The position numbers were made by a program, and so were the translations under genes. A DNA stretch of 64,000 bases, taken from NCBI GenBank assembly GCA_963575745.1, contig CAUYUJ010003625.1, positions 122,501 to 186,500 on the forward strand. Direction: 5' to 3'. Source of the stretch: Prorocentrum cordatum (lineage: Eukaryota > Sar > Dinophyceae > Prorocentrales > Prorocentraceae). Below are positions 19,750 to 30,352 of this stretch, piece by piece (positions within the stretch are counted from its first letter, which is position 1; each line of letters opens with the position of its first letter). The notes beneath the pieces are model-generated. The model was not told the DNA's origin. It did not search any database and saw only the letters and a list, made by a program, of their open reading frames with translations.

Positions 19750-21843
19750 GGGAACGCGTTTCACGGGCGTTGGCCTTGCGAACATTCGGCGGCGCGTTTC
19801 GAACCGTTGGGTGGGCCCCCCCCAACACTCGGCGCCGTCAATGAAAACCAGGAGGACTCCTCTCCCCCCCAAGCCCTCCCCCCTCCCGAACCCACCCCCC
19901 CTTGTCGCTGGCGGCCGCCAGCAGCGCCGACGGCGGGGACGCAGCGACGATGACCAGAGACACCCCATGGGGGGGGCTTCAAATGGGAGGGGTTCAAACG
20001 CCCCCCCTTCTCCCGGACGCCAGGAGGGGGGGGTTCAAACCCCCCCCCCCTGGCGCAGGGGCTGGCGCTGGCGGCGACCAGCAGCGCCGGCGTTGGCGCC
20101 GGCGACGGCGGGGACGCAGCGACGATTACCACCACTACCATCACCGCCACCACTACCACCACCACCACCGCCTCAATCCACCACAACCACCACCAACTCA
20201 CCACACAACCACCACCACCACCACCACAGCGACCACCACCACCACAACCACCACCACAACTCACAATCACCAACACCACCACCAGAAAAACCCACCACCA
20301 CAACCACCACCATCACAATCTACCACACCAACACCAACACCTCCACAACCACCACCACTGCTAGTAGCACAACCCACCGCCACCACCACAAACCACCACA
20401 CCACCACCACCACCGCCACCACCACCACCACCACCACCACAAGCACCACGTCCACAAGCCACCGCCACCACCAAACCACCGCCACCACCACCTCCACAGA
20501 CCACCACCAAACCACCATAAACACCACAACCACAACTCACCATCACCACCACCACCACCACAAAAACCCACCACCAGTACCACCACCACCACCACCACCA
20601 CAATCCAATTACCACACCAGCATCACCACCACCTCCACAACCACCACCACTACTAGCAGCACAACCATCAACACACCACAAACACACACCACCACCACCA
20701 CCACCACCGCCGCCACCACCACCACCACCTCCATCGCCACCACCACAACTCACCAACACCACCACCACCACAAACCACCACCACCACCAACCACCAAACC
20801 ACCACCACAACCACCACCCACCACATCAACCACCACCACCACCACAACAAACCACCACACCACCACCACAACCACCACCACAACTCACATTCACCACCAC
20901 CACCACCACCACAAAAACCCACCACCACAACCACCACCACCACCACCACCACAATCTACCACACCAACACCAACACCGCCATAACCACTACCACTGCTAG
21001 CAGCACAACCCACCGCCACCACCACAAACCACCACCACCAAAACCACCACCACCGCCACCACCACCACCACCACAAGCACCACGTCCACAAGCCACCGCC
21101 ACCACCAACACCACCACCACCACCTCCACAAACCACCACCAAACCACAACAAACACCACAACCACAACTCACCATCACCACCACCACCACAAAAACCCAC
21201 CACCAGTACCACCACCACCACCAGTATCTAATTACCACACCAGCACCACCACCACCGCCACAACCACCACCACTACAAGCAGCGCGACCCACAGCCACCA
21301 CCAAAAACCACCACACCACCACCACCACCACCGCCGCCACCACCACCACTACCTCCATCGCCACCACCAAACTCACCAACACCACCACCACCACCACAAA
21401 CACCACCACACCAACCACCAAACCACCACCACCACACACCACCACCACCACCACCACCACCACCACCACCACCACCACCACCACCACCACCCACCACATC
21501 AACCACCACCACCACCACCACCACAACAAACCACCAACCAACCACCACCACCACCGTCGTCGTCGTCGACGCTCCCCGCCGCCGCCGCCCGCCGCCGCAG
21601 GCGCCGGCGCCGGCCCAGAAAAGGAAATCGTCGTCCCCGCAGCCGCCGCCAGCCGCCGCCGACGCAAGCGCGGGCCCGAGGAGAAGGGAAGCAGGGGAGG
21701 AAGGGAGGGGGGGGATTCGAAGCCCCCCCCCTCCGTCACGGGAGGGGGGAGGGGGGGGATCGAACCTCCACCCCCTCCATCCAGGGGGGGTTCCGGCTAT
21801 AAACCCCCCCACCCCCCAAGCGACCACAGAACGCGCTCTTTCC
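19750..21843. mobile_element. CCA-filled insertion flanked by 9-bp duplication
   Basis: GAACTCGGA occurs at 19741-19749 and again at 21844-21852. The enclosed 2094 bp ends with ...AGAACGCGCTCTTTCC on the right; the left end begins GGGAACGCGTTTCACGGGC, an imperfect inverted match with a small indel. The right end resembles that of the 3109-4335 insertion (GAAAGAGCGYGTTCT read inward). Inside the left end, a GC-rich module with CAGCAGCGCCG and GGGGACGCAGCGACGAT occurs twice (about 19907-19953, 20067-20130), separated by a palindrome of G-run, TTCAAA, C-run (20017-20055). Similar G-run/TTCGAA/C-run blocks lie at 21705-21790. The core is CCA triplets. No transposase is visible. A 9-bp duplication fits Mutator-like elements, but that is only a suggestion. 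Confidence 0.6.
20127..21560 (+). repeat. CCA triplet expansion
   Basis: About 1.4 kb of CCA with CAA, CAT and GCC interruptions. There is an internal higher-order repetition: a segment with CACTGCTAGCAGCACAACC recurs near 20355, 20650, 20990 and 21270, roughly every 300-340 bp. Long Thr/His/Pro or Val/Trp/Gly frames are artefacts. Confidence 0.95.
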
Positions 21844-21852
21844 GAACTCGGA

Positions 21853-22410
21853 ATCGCGAATCGGAATCTCCACATCGAATCGGTGGCAACATGGGAAATC
21901 GAATCGAATCGGGCACGCGGAGTCGGAATGACCCCTGCTGACCTCCCTGTCTGATGCCCGCCCTCGACGTCGTCCTCCTCCCCGCCTTATCCTCCTCCAT
22001 GCTCTATCAGGTTCCACACTCAGTAGGGCCACCGCCACATTTTCCAATCCAGCGGTCGAGTGACGGCACTGCAAAAAGAGCTGAGGCGAGGCACGCTTAG
22101 CGCCAATACCACCTGACGTTGCAAATGGGAAGACTACCGAAATCCCCCCTCAGATCGACGATCCTCAGAACGTGCGTTAGCACCACCGTGCGACTGTCCA
22201 CTGAAGCTCTTCAACACGACGCAGGCAATCTGATGAGGGCCAGCACAGGCTGCGTGCTATCGATGGAGCCGAACGGGGTGAGCACACATTGGGCTGACAC
22301 GCGTCCTTGCGCATCCCCCCCTGCTAGCTCTTCTCCTTCCCCTTCCTCCTTCACACTCTATTACGCTCCACACTCAGGGTTCCACACACACACAGTGCTC
22401 CACGCACGGG
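21853..22410. other. No gene recognised
   Basis: Includes GAATCG/ATCGAATCG short repetition at 21850-21915. No convincing coding block on either strand. Confidence 0.5.
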
Positions 22411-22412
22411 GT

Positions 22413-22490
22413 TCCACACACACACACAAACACACACACACACACACACACCACACACACAACACACACACACACACACACACACACACT
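22413..22490 (+). repeat. CA dinucleotide microsatellite
   Basis: (CA)n with AAA and CC interruptions. Confidence 0.95.
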
Positions 22491-22499
22491 GTTGGGCGT

Positions 22500-23170
22500 C
22501 GCGGCCCCGCGCGCAGCAACAGTGCGCAGAAAGGTCCGAGAAGCGGGCACGCACGCGGCGCATGCGCGACTAGACGGCCGAGCCCTTAAGCCGCTTGGAG
22601 CCAAGCAGCGCTGGCAGCTGGTCATAATAAAACACCCAAGCGTGGATGATAGGGGGTCAGACGAGGGGGGACACACGAACGGAAACCGACCAGGCTAGGT
22701 GACGGGCAGGAGCGGGACGAGCGGTGGACGGGAAAGGACGCTAGGCGAAATTCGAAGCTACAGCGATGCCATGGCCAGAAAGCTGGCAGAATGGCACGAC
22801 AAGGATCCAGAGGGCCGAAGGCCAGCAGTGGCGGCAGGGACACCGCAAAAGGCCGCAACGACGAGGTTGCAGCGCCGGCGAGCCCGCTGGAGCGCCGAAA
22901 ACGACGGCGGACGGGAGGACAGGCCAGAGAGAACCGACGGGACTCGCAAGCGGGGACCTCGGACGAACTGCCCAGCCGAGGGCACGCGCCAGACGTGGCT
23001 GACTACGGAATGGGGGAGCAGAGGAAAGCGGGGACATACCAGGAGCCCATGAGGGCAGTACGAGCGCACCGGGGTGCCTGCCTAAAGTACGCTGGTCGAG
23101 CGCGGGGAAACAACCCGGAACTAAGGCACGAGCGGGGCGCAGTACCCTGGAAAGATGGCCAGTCCGTTCA
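22500..23170. other. No gene supported; Arg-rich open frames
   Basis: Plus-strand frames from about 22699 to 23315 are rich in Arg, Gly and Glu and composed of GGA/CGG/GCA codons. Two overlapping frames have the same bias, which argues against a real gene. Nothing else is seen. Confidence 0.4.
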
Positions 23171-23815
23171 TCACCTCCTCAACGCACGAATGGGAGCTGC
23201 GGGAGGGAAACCACGCCGCAACGGGGCCGCCGGTGTCCAACACAAGGGGGCCCATAGGACCATGAGGGTGAGGGGGGACAAGCGCCGGAGGAGAGGCAGG
23301 TTGCATGCCCCATGACGCGGGTAATACGACAGGCCCAACAGGGCTAAAGACGCCGCCGTGGGAGTTGCTCCGCAGGCACTCGAGAGGCAGGGCCCATCCT
23401 TGGGGGCAGCATCGCCATCGGTGGGGGGAACACGGAGGGCAGGGGCAGCGTCGGCGGGAAACCCCTCCGCGTGGGCCGAGGCCGCGAGGCATTCCTGGAA
23501 CCGTTCAAGCTCCGTGAGCGAATGGACGAAGGGCGAGCGCAGATCGGTTGCGGGGATGCGTGGATCATGCCTGGGACGGGCGATCGTCCACAACCTCCAG
23601 CCCACGCCAATCAGGCGATCTGAAAGGCTGCTGCCCTGGCGCTGCAGAGAGATCTGGTTCGGCAAAAGGCGAAATACCTGTGCGTCGTCGTCGCTGGCGG
23701 AGGGGCCAGAGGTAGGCCCATGGAGGTCAGGGCCGAGCCGCGCGGCCGGTGAAACCAGCAGCATGGCCAGGGTGGTGACGCGACAAGCAGCTTCACGACA
23801 AGGAAAAGACATATT
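23171..23815 (-). CDS. Hypothetical protein next to fold-back element
   Basis: Minus-strand frame of about 214 codons starting near 23815 and ending at a stop at 23171. It has ordinary mixed composition over the central part, for example RLIGVGWRLWTIARPRHD and HSLTELERFQECLAAS. Its upstream end runs without a stop into the 13-bp minisatellite, so the true start is uncertain and the first 20 or so residues come from the fold-back border. No domain, signal peptide or membrane segment is evident. It could be one exon of a larger gene whose 5' part was displaced by the repeat. Confidence 0.35.
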   Translation of the reverse strand, partial: NMSFPCREAACRVTTLAMLLVSPAARLGPDLHGPTSGPSASDDDAQVFRLLPNQISLQRQGSSLSDRLIGVGWRLWTIARPRHDPRIPATDLRSPFVHSLTELERFQECLAASAHAEGFPADAAPALRVPPTDGDAAPKDGPCLSSACGATPTAASLALLGLSYYPRHGACNLPLLRRLSPLTLMVLWAPLCWTPAAPLRRGFPPAAPIRALRR

Positions 23816-25887
23816 CACGACAAGCAAACCCACGTTCGCCACCCACTTTCGCCGCCCACGTTCGCCACCCACTTTCGCCGCCCACTTTCGCCACCCACTT
23901 TCGCCGCCCACTTTCGCCGCCCACTTTCGCCGCCCACTTCCGCCGCCCGCTTTCGCCGCCCTGTTTCGCCGCCCACTTTCGCCGCCCACTTGCGCCGCCC
24001 ACTTTCGCTGCCCACTTTCGCCGCCCACGTTCGCCACCAACGTTCGCCGCCCACTTTCGCCGCCCACTTTCGCCGCCCACTTTCGCCGCCCACTTGCGCC
24101 GCTCACTTCCGCCACCCACTTTCGCCGCCCACTTTCGCCGCCCACTTTCGCCGCCACTTTCGCCACTTTCGCCGCCCACTTTCGCCGCCCACTTTCGCCG
24201 CCCACTTTTCGCCGCCCACTTTCGCCGCCCGCGTTCGCCGCCCACTGTCGCCGCCCACTTTTTTCGCCGCCCACTTTCGCCGCCCACTTTCGCCGCCCAC
24301 TTTCGCCGCCCACTTTCGCCGCCCACTTTCGCCGCCCACTGCCGCACTTTCGCCGCCCACTTTCGCCGCCCACTTTCGCCGCCCACTTTCGCCGCCCACT
24401 TTCGCCGCCCACTTTCGCCGCCCACTTTCGCCGCCCACTTTCGCCACCCACTTTCGCCGCCCACGTTCGCCACCCACTTTCGCCGCCCACTTTCGCCCCA
24501 CTTTCGCCGCCCACTTTCGCCGCCCACTTTCGCCGCCCACTTTCGCCACCCACTTTCGCCGCCCACGTTCGCCACCCACGTTCGCCGCCCACTTTCGCCG
24601 CCCACTTTCGCCGCCCACTTTCGCCGCCCACCCACTTTCGCCACCCACGTTCGCCACCCACGTTCGCCGCCCACTTTCGCCGCCCACTTTCGCCGCCCAC
24701 TTTCGCCACCCACTTTCGCCGCCCACTTTCGCCGCCCACTTTCGCCGCCCACTTTCGCCGCCCACTTTCGCCGCCCACTTTCGCCGCCCACGTTCGCCGC
24801 CCACGTTCGCCGCCCACTTTCGCCGCCCACTTTCGCCACCCACTTTCGCCGCCCACTTTCGCCCCACTTTCCGCCACTTTCGCCGCCCACTTTCGCTTCG
24901 CCGCCCACTTTCGCCGCCCACTTTTCGCACTTTCGCCGCCCACTTTCGCCGCCCACTTTCGCCGCCCACTTTCGCCGCCCACTTTCGCCGCCCACTTCGC
25001 CGCCCACTTTCGCCGCCCACTTTCGCCGCCCACTTTCGCCGCCCACTTTCGCCGCCCACTTTCGCCGCCCACTTTCGCCGCCCACTTTCGCCGCCCACTT
25101 CGGCGCCCACTGACTTTCGCCGCACGTTCGCCGCCCACGTTCGCCGCCCACTTTCGCCGCCCACTTTCGCCGCCCACTGTCGCCGCCCATGTCGCCGCCC
25201 ACTTGCGCCGCCCACTTTCGCCGCCCACTTTCGCCGCCACTTTCGCCACCCGCTTTCGCCACCCACTTTCGCCGCCCACTTTCGCCGCCCACTTTCGCCG
25301 CCCACCTTCGCAGCCCACTTTCGCCGCCCGACTTTTCGCCGCCGCCCACTTTTGCGCCCACTTTTGCCGCCCACTTTCGCCGCCCTTTTTCGCCGCCCAC
25401 TTTCGCCGCCCACTTTTTCCGCCGCCCACTTTTTCCGCCGCTCACTTTCGCCGCCCGCCGCCCACTTTCGCCGCCCACTGAGTGGGCGGCGAAAGAAAGC
25501 GGGCGGCGAAAGAAAGTGAACGGCGAAAGTGGGCGGCGGCGAAAGTGGGCGGCGGCGACAGCGGGCGGCGAAAGTGGGCGGCGAAAGTGGGCGGCGAAAG
25601 TGGGCGGCGACAGTAGGCGGCGAAAGTGGGCGCGCAAAGTGGGCGGCGAAAGCTGGCGGCGAAAGTGGGCGGCGAAAGCGGGGCGCGCGGCGAAAGCGGG
25701 CGGCGAAAGTGGGCGGCGACATTGGGCGGCGAAAGTGGGCGGCCAAAGTGGGCGGCGAAAGTGGGCGGCGCAAGTGGGCGGCGCAAGTGGGCGGCGAACG
25801 TGGGCGGCGAAAGTGGGTGGCGACAGTGGGCGGCGAAAGTGGGCGGCGAAAGTGGGTGGCGAAGTTGCTTGTTGCTTGTCGTGAATA
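23811..25887. mobile_element. Fold-back structure built from a 13-bp minisatellite
   Basis: From about 23826 to 25476 the sequence is a tandem array of the 13-mer ACTTTCGCCGCCC with variants (ACGTTCGCC, CACCC, short deletions). At about 25478 it reverses and continues as the reverse complement (GGGCGGCGAAAGT) to about 25868. The borders match in inverted orientation: TATTCACGACAAGCAA at 23812-23827 and its reverse complement at 25872-25887, with further CGCGACAAG motifs outside (23778-23787, 25896-25904). Arms are unequal, about 1650 and 390 bp. There is no transposase ORF. This matches the architecture of fold-back type elements, though amplification or assembly of an inverted duplication is an alternative. 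Confidence 0.65.
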
Positions 25888-25904
25888 AGCCGTGCCTTGT
25901 CGCG

Positions 25905-26790
25905 CTTCAGCATTCCTAGTCGTGAGGGCGCCCGAGCTCCACCGGCAGCGCCACTACTGCCGGGGGGCGCCACGGCGGGCGGGGGGCGGCTAGAGGCAGC
26001 GCCTGCCCTGGAAGGGGGAGCGGGCAGGACGAAACAAGCGGCGAGGGACACACTGCAGGCGGGCGCGCAGATGGGGCAAGCGGCGGGGGGGGGGGCGCGA
26101 GGCGCGGGCCCCAGGCCTGCGCCGGGATGACGACGGTCAGGGCGGACCTGCCGACCGCGATCTGGCGGGCGCGACGGGCGCCAGCCAGTGGGCAGAGCCC
26201 TCGGAGCTCCGACGACAGCGGGTCTAGGGGACACGCCAGCAGAACCGCCAGGGGGGGGGCCCCGAAGTGTCGATCGCCGGGCGGCTGTGGGAAACTGGAG
26301 ATGCGTCCGAGCTCGGGGGGGGGTCGCCGATGGGCGCGCGGGGCCGACTTCGCGCCCGCCCTGGCCAATGGACGGCTTCGTCTGGCGTGGAATCAGGGGG
26401 GCGGGCGCGGAGGAGGCGAAGCGCTGAAGTGCGCCGATGTTTCCCGCGGGAGTGGTCAGCGCCCCTCAAGCGGGGACTCCGCTAACGGGTATTTTGGCCA
26501 GTGACCCAGCGAACCCAGCCCTTCCCGATGAGGGCAAAGCTGCAATGCAAGAAAAAGGACCCAAAGTGGCAACTTTCGGCAAAAAGTCAAAGTACCCGTT
26601 AGTAAGTACCCGTTACGGTGCCGTTGAAGTGGGGGCGTGAGCAGAGCCAGGAGCGGACGACGCCGCTTGACTGCCCCTGGTGTCGGACAAGGAGGCGGAG
26701 GGCAGAGCCCCCATGGGGCCCGAGGAGCGGGGCCGCGCGGCGGCGGGAATCACGCGGACAGGGGGGGCTCGTAGCCCCCCACATGGGTGC
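25905..26790. other. No gene recognised
   Basis: GC-rich sequence with Ala/Gly/Arg/Pro-biased frames on both strands. AGTACCCGTTAGTAAGTACCCGTTA at 26590-26614 is a small direct repeat. Nothing else supportable. Confidence 0.45.
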
Positions 26791-26794
26791 ATGG

Positions 26795-27000
26795 GGGACC
26801 TAGAGAGCCGTGTGTTTTTCATAAGGACTGCCGCGCTGGCGCGACTGTCATCGCGCGCCATCGAGCACCACCCATCGAAATGGTCTCTGTCGTAGCCTTC
26901 GGCGAACGCTTCCAAGTAGGGGGTCTCGACGAGGTTGAGGTCAGTTGAATAGAGAGTACCCCGCACACGAAAGATCCGCGCACGTTCTGCACATATTGGG
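26795..27000 (-). CDS. Possible isolated exon
   Basis: The minus-strand frame reads RGTLYSTDLNLVETPYLEAF followed by AEGYDRDHFDGWCSMARDD, with well-mixed composition and several aromatic and acidic residues, unlike its GC-biased surroundings. There is no domain match and no clear boundary. It may be an exon of a split or decayed gene. Confidence is limited because only about 55 codons look coding. Confidence 0.35.
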
Positions 27001-28100
27001 CGTCACTTGTATTCACCTGCGCAGTGGGGGGCCAGCCCTGCCTGCCGCAATCGGACGTCGTCGCGCTGGCGTCCTATGCGCTGGTTCCCGGTGTTGATGC
27101 CCTGCGGGGCCCTGTCTGCAGAAATTGGCCGTTGCCGCGCTGGCGCCCCCATTCGATTGTGCCCCGTGCTCTTTCTGCTGGGCGGAAGCAGAGGCGAGAA
27201 GCTCGGGGGGCGAACGCGTGCGCGGGTGAGCGCCCAGGAGAGCACGGCGCTTGTGGTTTGACGGTGAGGCGAGGAAGCCCCCAAAGAAGGTTGGCCCCCT
27301 TGGAAGGCGGCGAAACGGATCTGACCCCCTCAAGACTACGCGTAGGCGGCCCCAGGGCAGAAGCGCCAGTCGGTGCAAGAGCCAGCAGGCGCGGGTGAGA
27401 TGCGAAACGCAAACGGCATGCACGACCGAGGAGCTAAGAGAAGGCGGGGCGGAAAAGGAAGAGGAGAAGCGCGGGGCCACCGCTGAGTGGCGCCAGGCGG
27501 TCGAGCGGACAGCTGCATAAGGAGCCACTGACATGCCAAGCCTAGCCTAGTGGCGGGCGGAGAAGGAGAATAATAATAATACATGTTTTAAATAAATAAA
27601 GACCAGGGTTGGGGGCAACAAGGAAGGCCATCGTTACATAGGCACCCACGCACATGTTTCGGTCGTCGGCAGGCAGGCGCATCGCCGCATCGTCAAAAAC
27701 GTCTCATGGGCGCCTGCGCGCCAGTCGGTCCGGGAAGCGGCCGGGATCTCAAAGGGCGGCGGCGTCAGCGGCCGCGGGGCGACCGGCTTGGAGGCTCAAG
27801 GTCCGACTCTCACCAGGACGAGGGGCGGCGGAGAGGTGGCGCCAGCCACTGCACACAACCTTTGCCACCCTACACGTGAACCTGAAGCTACCAAGAGCGG
27901 TGGCAAATTGCGACCCTGGCGGCCAAATCGCACAATATGCTAGGCAGCCAATCTCTGCCCCACCCCACCGCTTGACTGGCTAAAGCGCCTGGCTGTCGGA
28001 TGCACTCAGGCTAGGGAGGGCCCTGCGGCGCCTCCAGACGCCGCCTTTGGGATCACGTTCTCACGCAAGGCAAGGAAACAATTCGCAATAGCTGGCCGAA
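27000..28100. other. No gene recognised
   Basis: Mixed sequence. An AT-rich patch at about 27568-27602 (AATAATAATAATACATG, AATAAATAAAG) stands out. Minus-strand sequence just below 28140 may still belong to the retroelement's 3' end, but its boundary was not found. Confidence 0.45.
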
Positions 28101-28143
28101 GCTCTCGCGGCACGTCGAAACTGCCGGTATCGATCAAGCGAAC

Positions 28144-29247
28144 TCACACTCGCTCTCCGGCCTTCATCGGGCAGGCGCCCTTCTTCTCCATCAATCTGGC
28201 GCCCCGCTCGATCGGGTCGGGCGGTAGCGCGGCGCGAGCTGCCACCAGAGCGCGCGCCTTCATGCACCTGAGCGCGCTCTTCTCGCTCGCCCATCGCCCG
28301 CGTCGCTGAATGGCCCGCGCCGCCCTGCAGCCGGTCGCCGCGTCGCGGCTCGGCCCCGAGTGCCTGGCGGCGCGCGGCGGGAAGCGCTTGGCGCCCGCGT
28401 CGTCGCCGGCCCGCCTCAGGGCGCGGCGGTAGGCGCCCACCGAGCAGGCGGAGACCCCGTCTGGCGGCGCCCTCTAGCTCTCGGCCTTCCTCCGCACGAG
28501 CATGTCGGCCACGTGCGCGCGGTCGATCAGCTCGCCCTGCCTCGTGCCCGTCTTGGCCCGCTCGCCGCGCTCGGGCACTCCGAGCCGAAGGGCCGCGGCC
28601 TGCTCACCCGCCGAGTCGACGTCGATGACGACGTCGGCAGCTCGCAAGCCGAACAACTCCGCGGACCTGAGGTAGGCGTCAAGAGCGACCTCGGGGGCAT
28701 CGGCGGCCTCCTGGTCCCCGGACAACCTCGTGGCCTCGCCCAGCACGGCCCGCCACTCGAGCGGTGGGGGCCCGGCTTCTCCTGCCGCGTGCAATCGATG
28801 CCAGGCGCGCAGAGCACGATTCGACCTGGGCAGTCCTGAAGACAGCTCTTGCCACACGTTGGCGAGCTCATGCGCCGCGAAGTCGCCCCGATGCGGGCCC
28901 ACCTCCTCGTCCTCCGCCAAGCGGCCCAGGTAACAGAAGACCGAGTCGTCAATCTCCTCGCGGCTCATCATCGGCAGGTCCCACTCCAGGGCAAAGTCCA
29001 GGAAACGCCGCGCATAGGGCGCGTAGCAACCCAGCGCCGTCTTGGCACAAGCCGAGAACGGGAGCAGGGCGAGTCCCCGAGTCGGCCTCTTCGGCCGCGA
29101 CAACCCCAGGGAGTGAACGCGCTCCGACTCGTTCCCGCGGTGCGCGTTGCCCATCTTGCGGCGCTGAGCGCGGTGCCGATGTCTCTCCTCTGCGGCCGCG
29201 CCCGCCTGCGTTGCATCCGCCAGACCGCGCACGCAGCGCAGCGACAA
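28144..29247 (-). pseudogene. Tyrosine recombinase of the DIRS-like element
   Basis: The N-terminal half contains a SAM-like DNA-binding pattern: GCYAPYARRFLDFALEW, later RALRAWHRLHAAG and DAYLRSAELFGLRAADVV, which holds the expected first catalytic Arg. The frame reaches an in-frame TAG at 28474-28476 and continues in the same frame to 28144. The C-terminal half reads PRAARHSGPSRD, AIQRRGRWASEKSALRCMKARAL, corresponding to the HxxR...RGRW...Y catalytic region. By this alignment the first catalytic His is Arg, the HxxR Arg and the RGRW Trp remain, and the nucleophilic Tyr is Cys. The protein would cut and join element ends if intact. With a stop and two lost catalytic residues it is inactive. 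The alignment to family motifs is by eye. Confidence 0.65.
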
Positions 29248-29499
29248 GGTCCTCCCGACGCAGCCGGCCTCGCGGCCCGAGGGGAAACTGGCTCGACCAC
29301 CCTGCAGCTTCGAGGGGCGGCGTCGGCAGCGCCTCCAGCGAGGACAAGCCCCGGCGCCCGCGCTCCAAGGTCTCCGAGATCAGCTGCCCCAGCGCCCTCT
29401 CGGTCAGGTCGGCCCCCAATCTCTCCTGCGCGGCCAGCGCCGCGCCCGCGCGGCGCTCCGCCAGCACGCGGCAGAACTCCGACGGGTAGGCCCGCGACA

Positions 29500-30346
29500 C
29501 TCTCGTACGGAACTGGCCGCTCGCACCCTTGCCACAGAGGCTCGCGCCGCGCGGCGAGTGCTCGCAGGGCTGCTCGAACCGCTGCATCGCACAGGCCGCC
29601 CCCGTGGGCGCCGCCATCTTGAGCGCAGGGCAGCCCCGCATGCACCGCGAAAAGGTCACCCGATAGGCTCCAACCACGGCCCCCCAGCCCATAAGCTCCT
29701 TCGTGACACAGATCGACGGAAAAGGCGGACATCCAAGCTCGGCGGGGTACTCGACCGATATGGGGGCGCCCTTGAGGGCAATGGGCTTCAGGATCCTCAG
29801 GCTGCTCAGCAGCTGCTCGCCCCCCAGCTCTACCCTCTTCGCATCGTCCCCCCGCGGGCCCGGTCGACCACAGGGCTGACGCCGCAGGCGAAGCGGCGGG
29901 GGGCCTCCAGGCTGGAATCGCGCCCGCGACCACGTAGAACAAGAGGGGCCCGAATGCCCGCCGTCGGTCTCCATCTCCGCCAGCAGCACCAGCCCCCTCA
30001 CGTTGACCTCGTCCGTTAGGTCGAACTCCGCCCCGAACCCGATGTCTGCGCTGGCGCAGAGCAGCAGGCGGCCCCGCGACGCGGCGACCCTGAGCAGCCA
30101 GTCCTCCAAGACCCCCGCCCGCGCGCGTCCGCTGCAAAGGTGGGCGAAGCGCAGCTCCCTCACAGGGGCCGAGACCCCCATCCTGAGCGGCTGGAATGGG
30201 TCCAACTCCGCAACGTCGGCCAGCGCCTCGATCTTCAACGCAAAATGCCCCGGCAGAACTGGCTCGCCAGTCCTCCGCCCCTCCGGGGCCTGGCCGATAG
30301 AACAGCCCACGCTCGGCCCATCGCTGCGGCTGCGATCTGAAGGCAC
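29500..30346 (-). pseudogene. Methyltransferase-like domain of the DIRS-like element
   Basis: The minus-strand frame starting at 30346 shows RELRFAHLCSGRARAGVLEDW, an AdoMet-binding-like opening with LCSG, then GAEFDLTDEVNVRGL and the motif HSGPSCSTWSRARFQPGGPPP. GPxCS resembles the PC motif IV of cytosine-C5 methyltransferases, where Cys is the nucleophile. Further down are SVEYPAELGCPPFPS and a Cys/His-containing stretch ending RAYPSEFCRVLAERRAGA. DIRS-type elements usually carry an adenine-methyltransferase-like domain, so the GPxCS motif deserves attention. The frame is open over this region, but flanking parts are frameshifted. Whether it could methylate DNA cannot be judged from sequence. 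Confidence 0.55.
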
Positions 30347-30352
30347 TTGGAG

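Noticed and set aside
19811-21739. Open frames rich in His/Thr/Pro or Val/Trp/Gly over the CCA block
   Set aside because: Pure translation of CCA/GGT triplets; no start context or domain.
23358-25481. A 700-residue repeat protein (PTFAAHFRRPLSP repeats)
   Set aside because: The 13-bp minisatellite yields open frames in several frames and both strands; better explained as non-coding fold-back DNA.
23826-25868. CRISPR array
   Set aside because: Units are contiguous 13-mers without unique spacers, and the context is eukaryotic.
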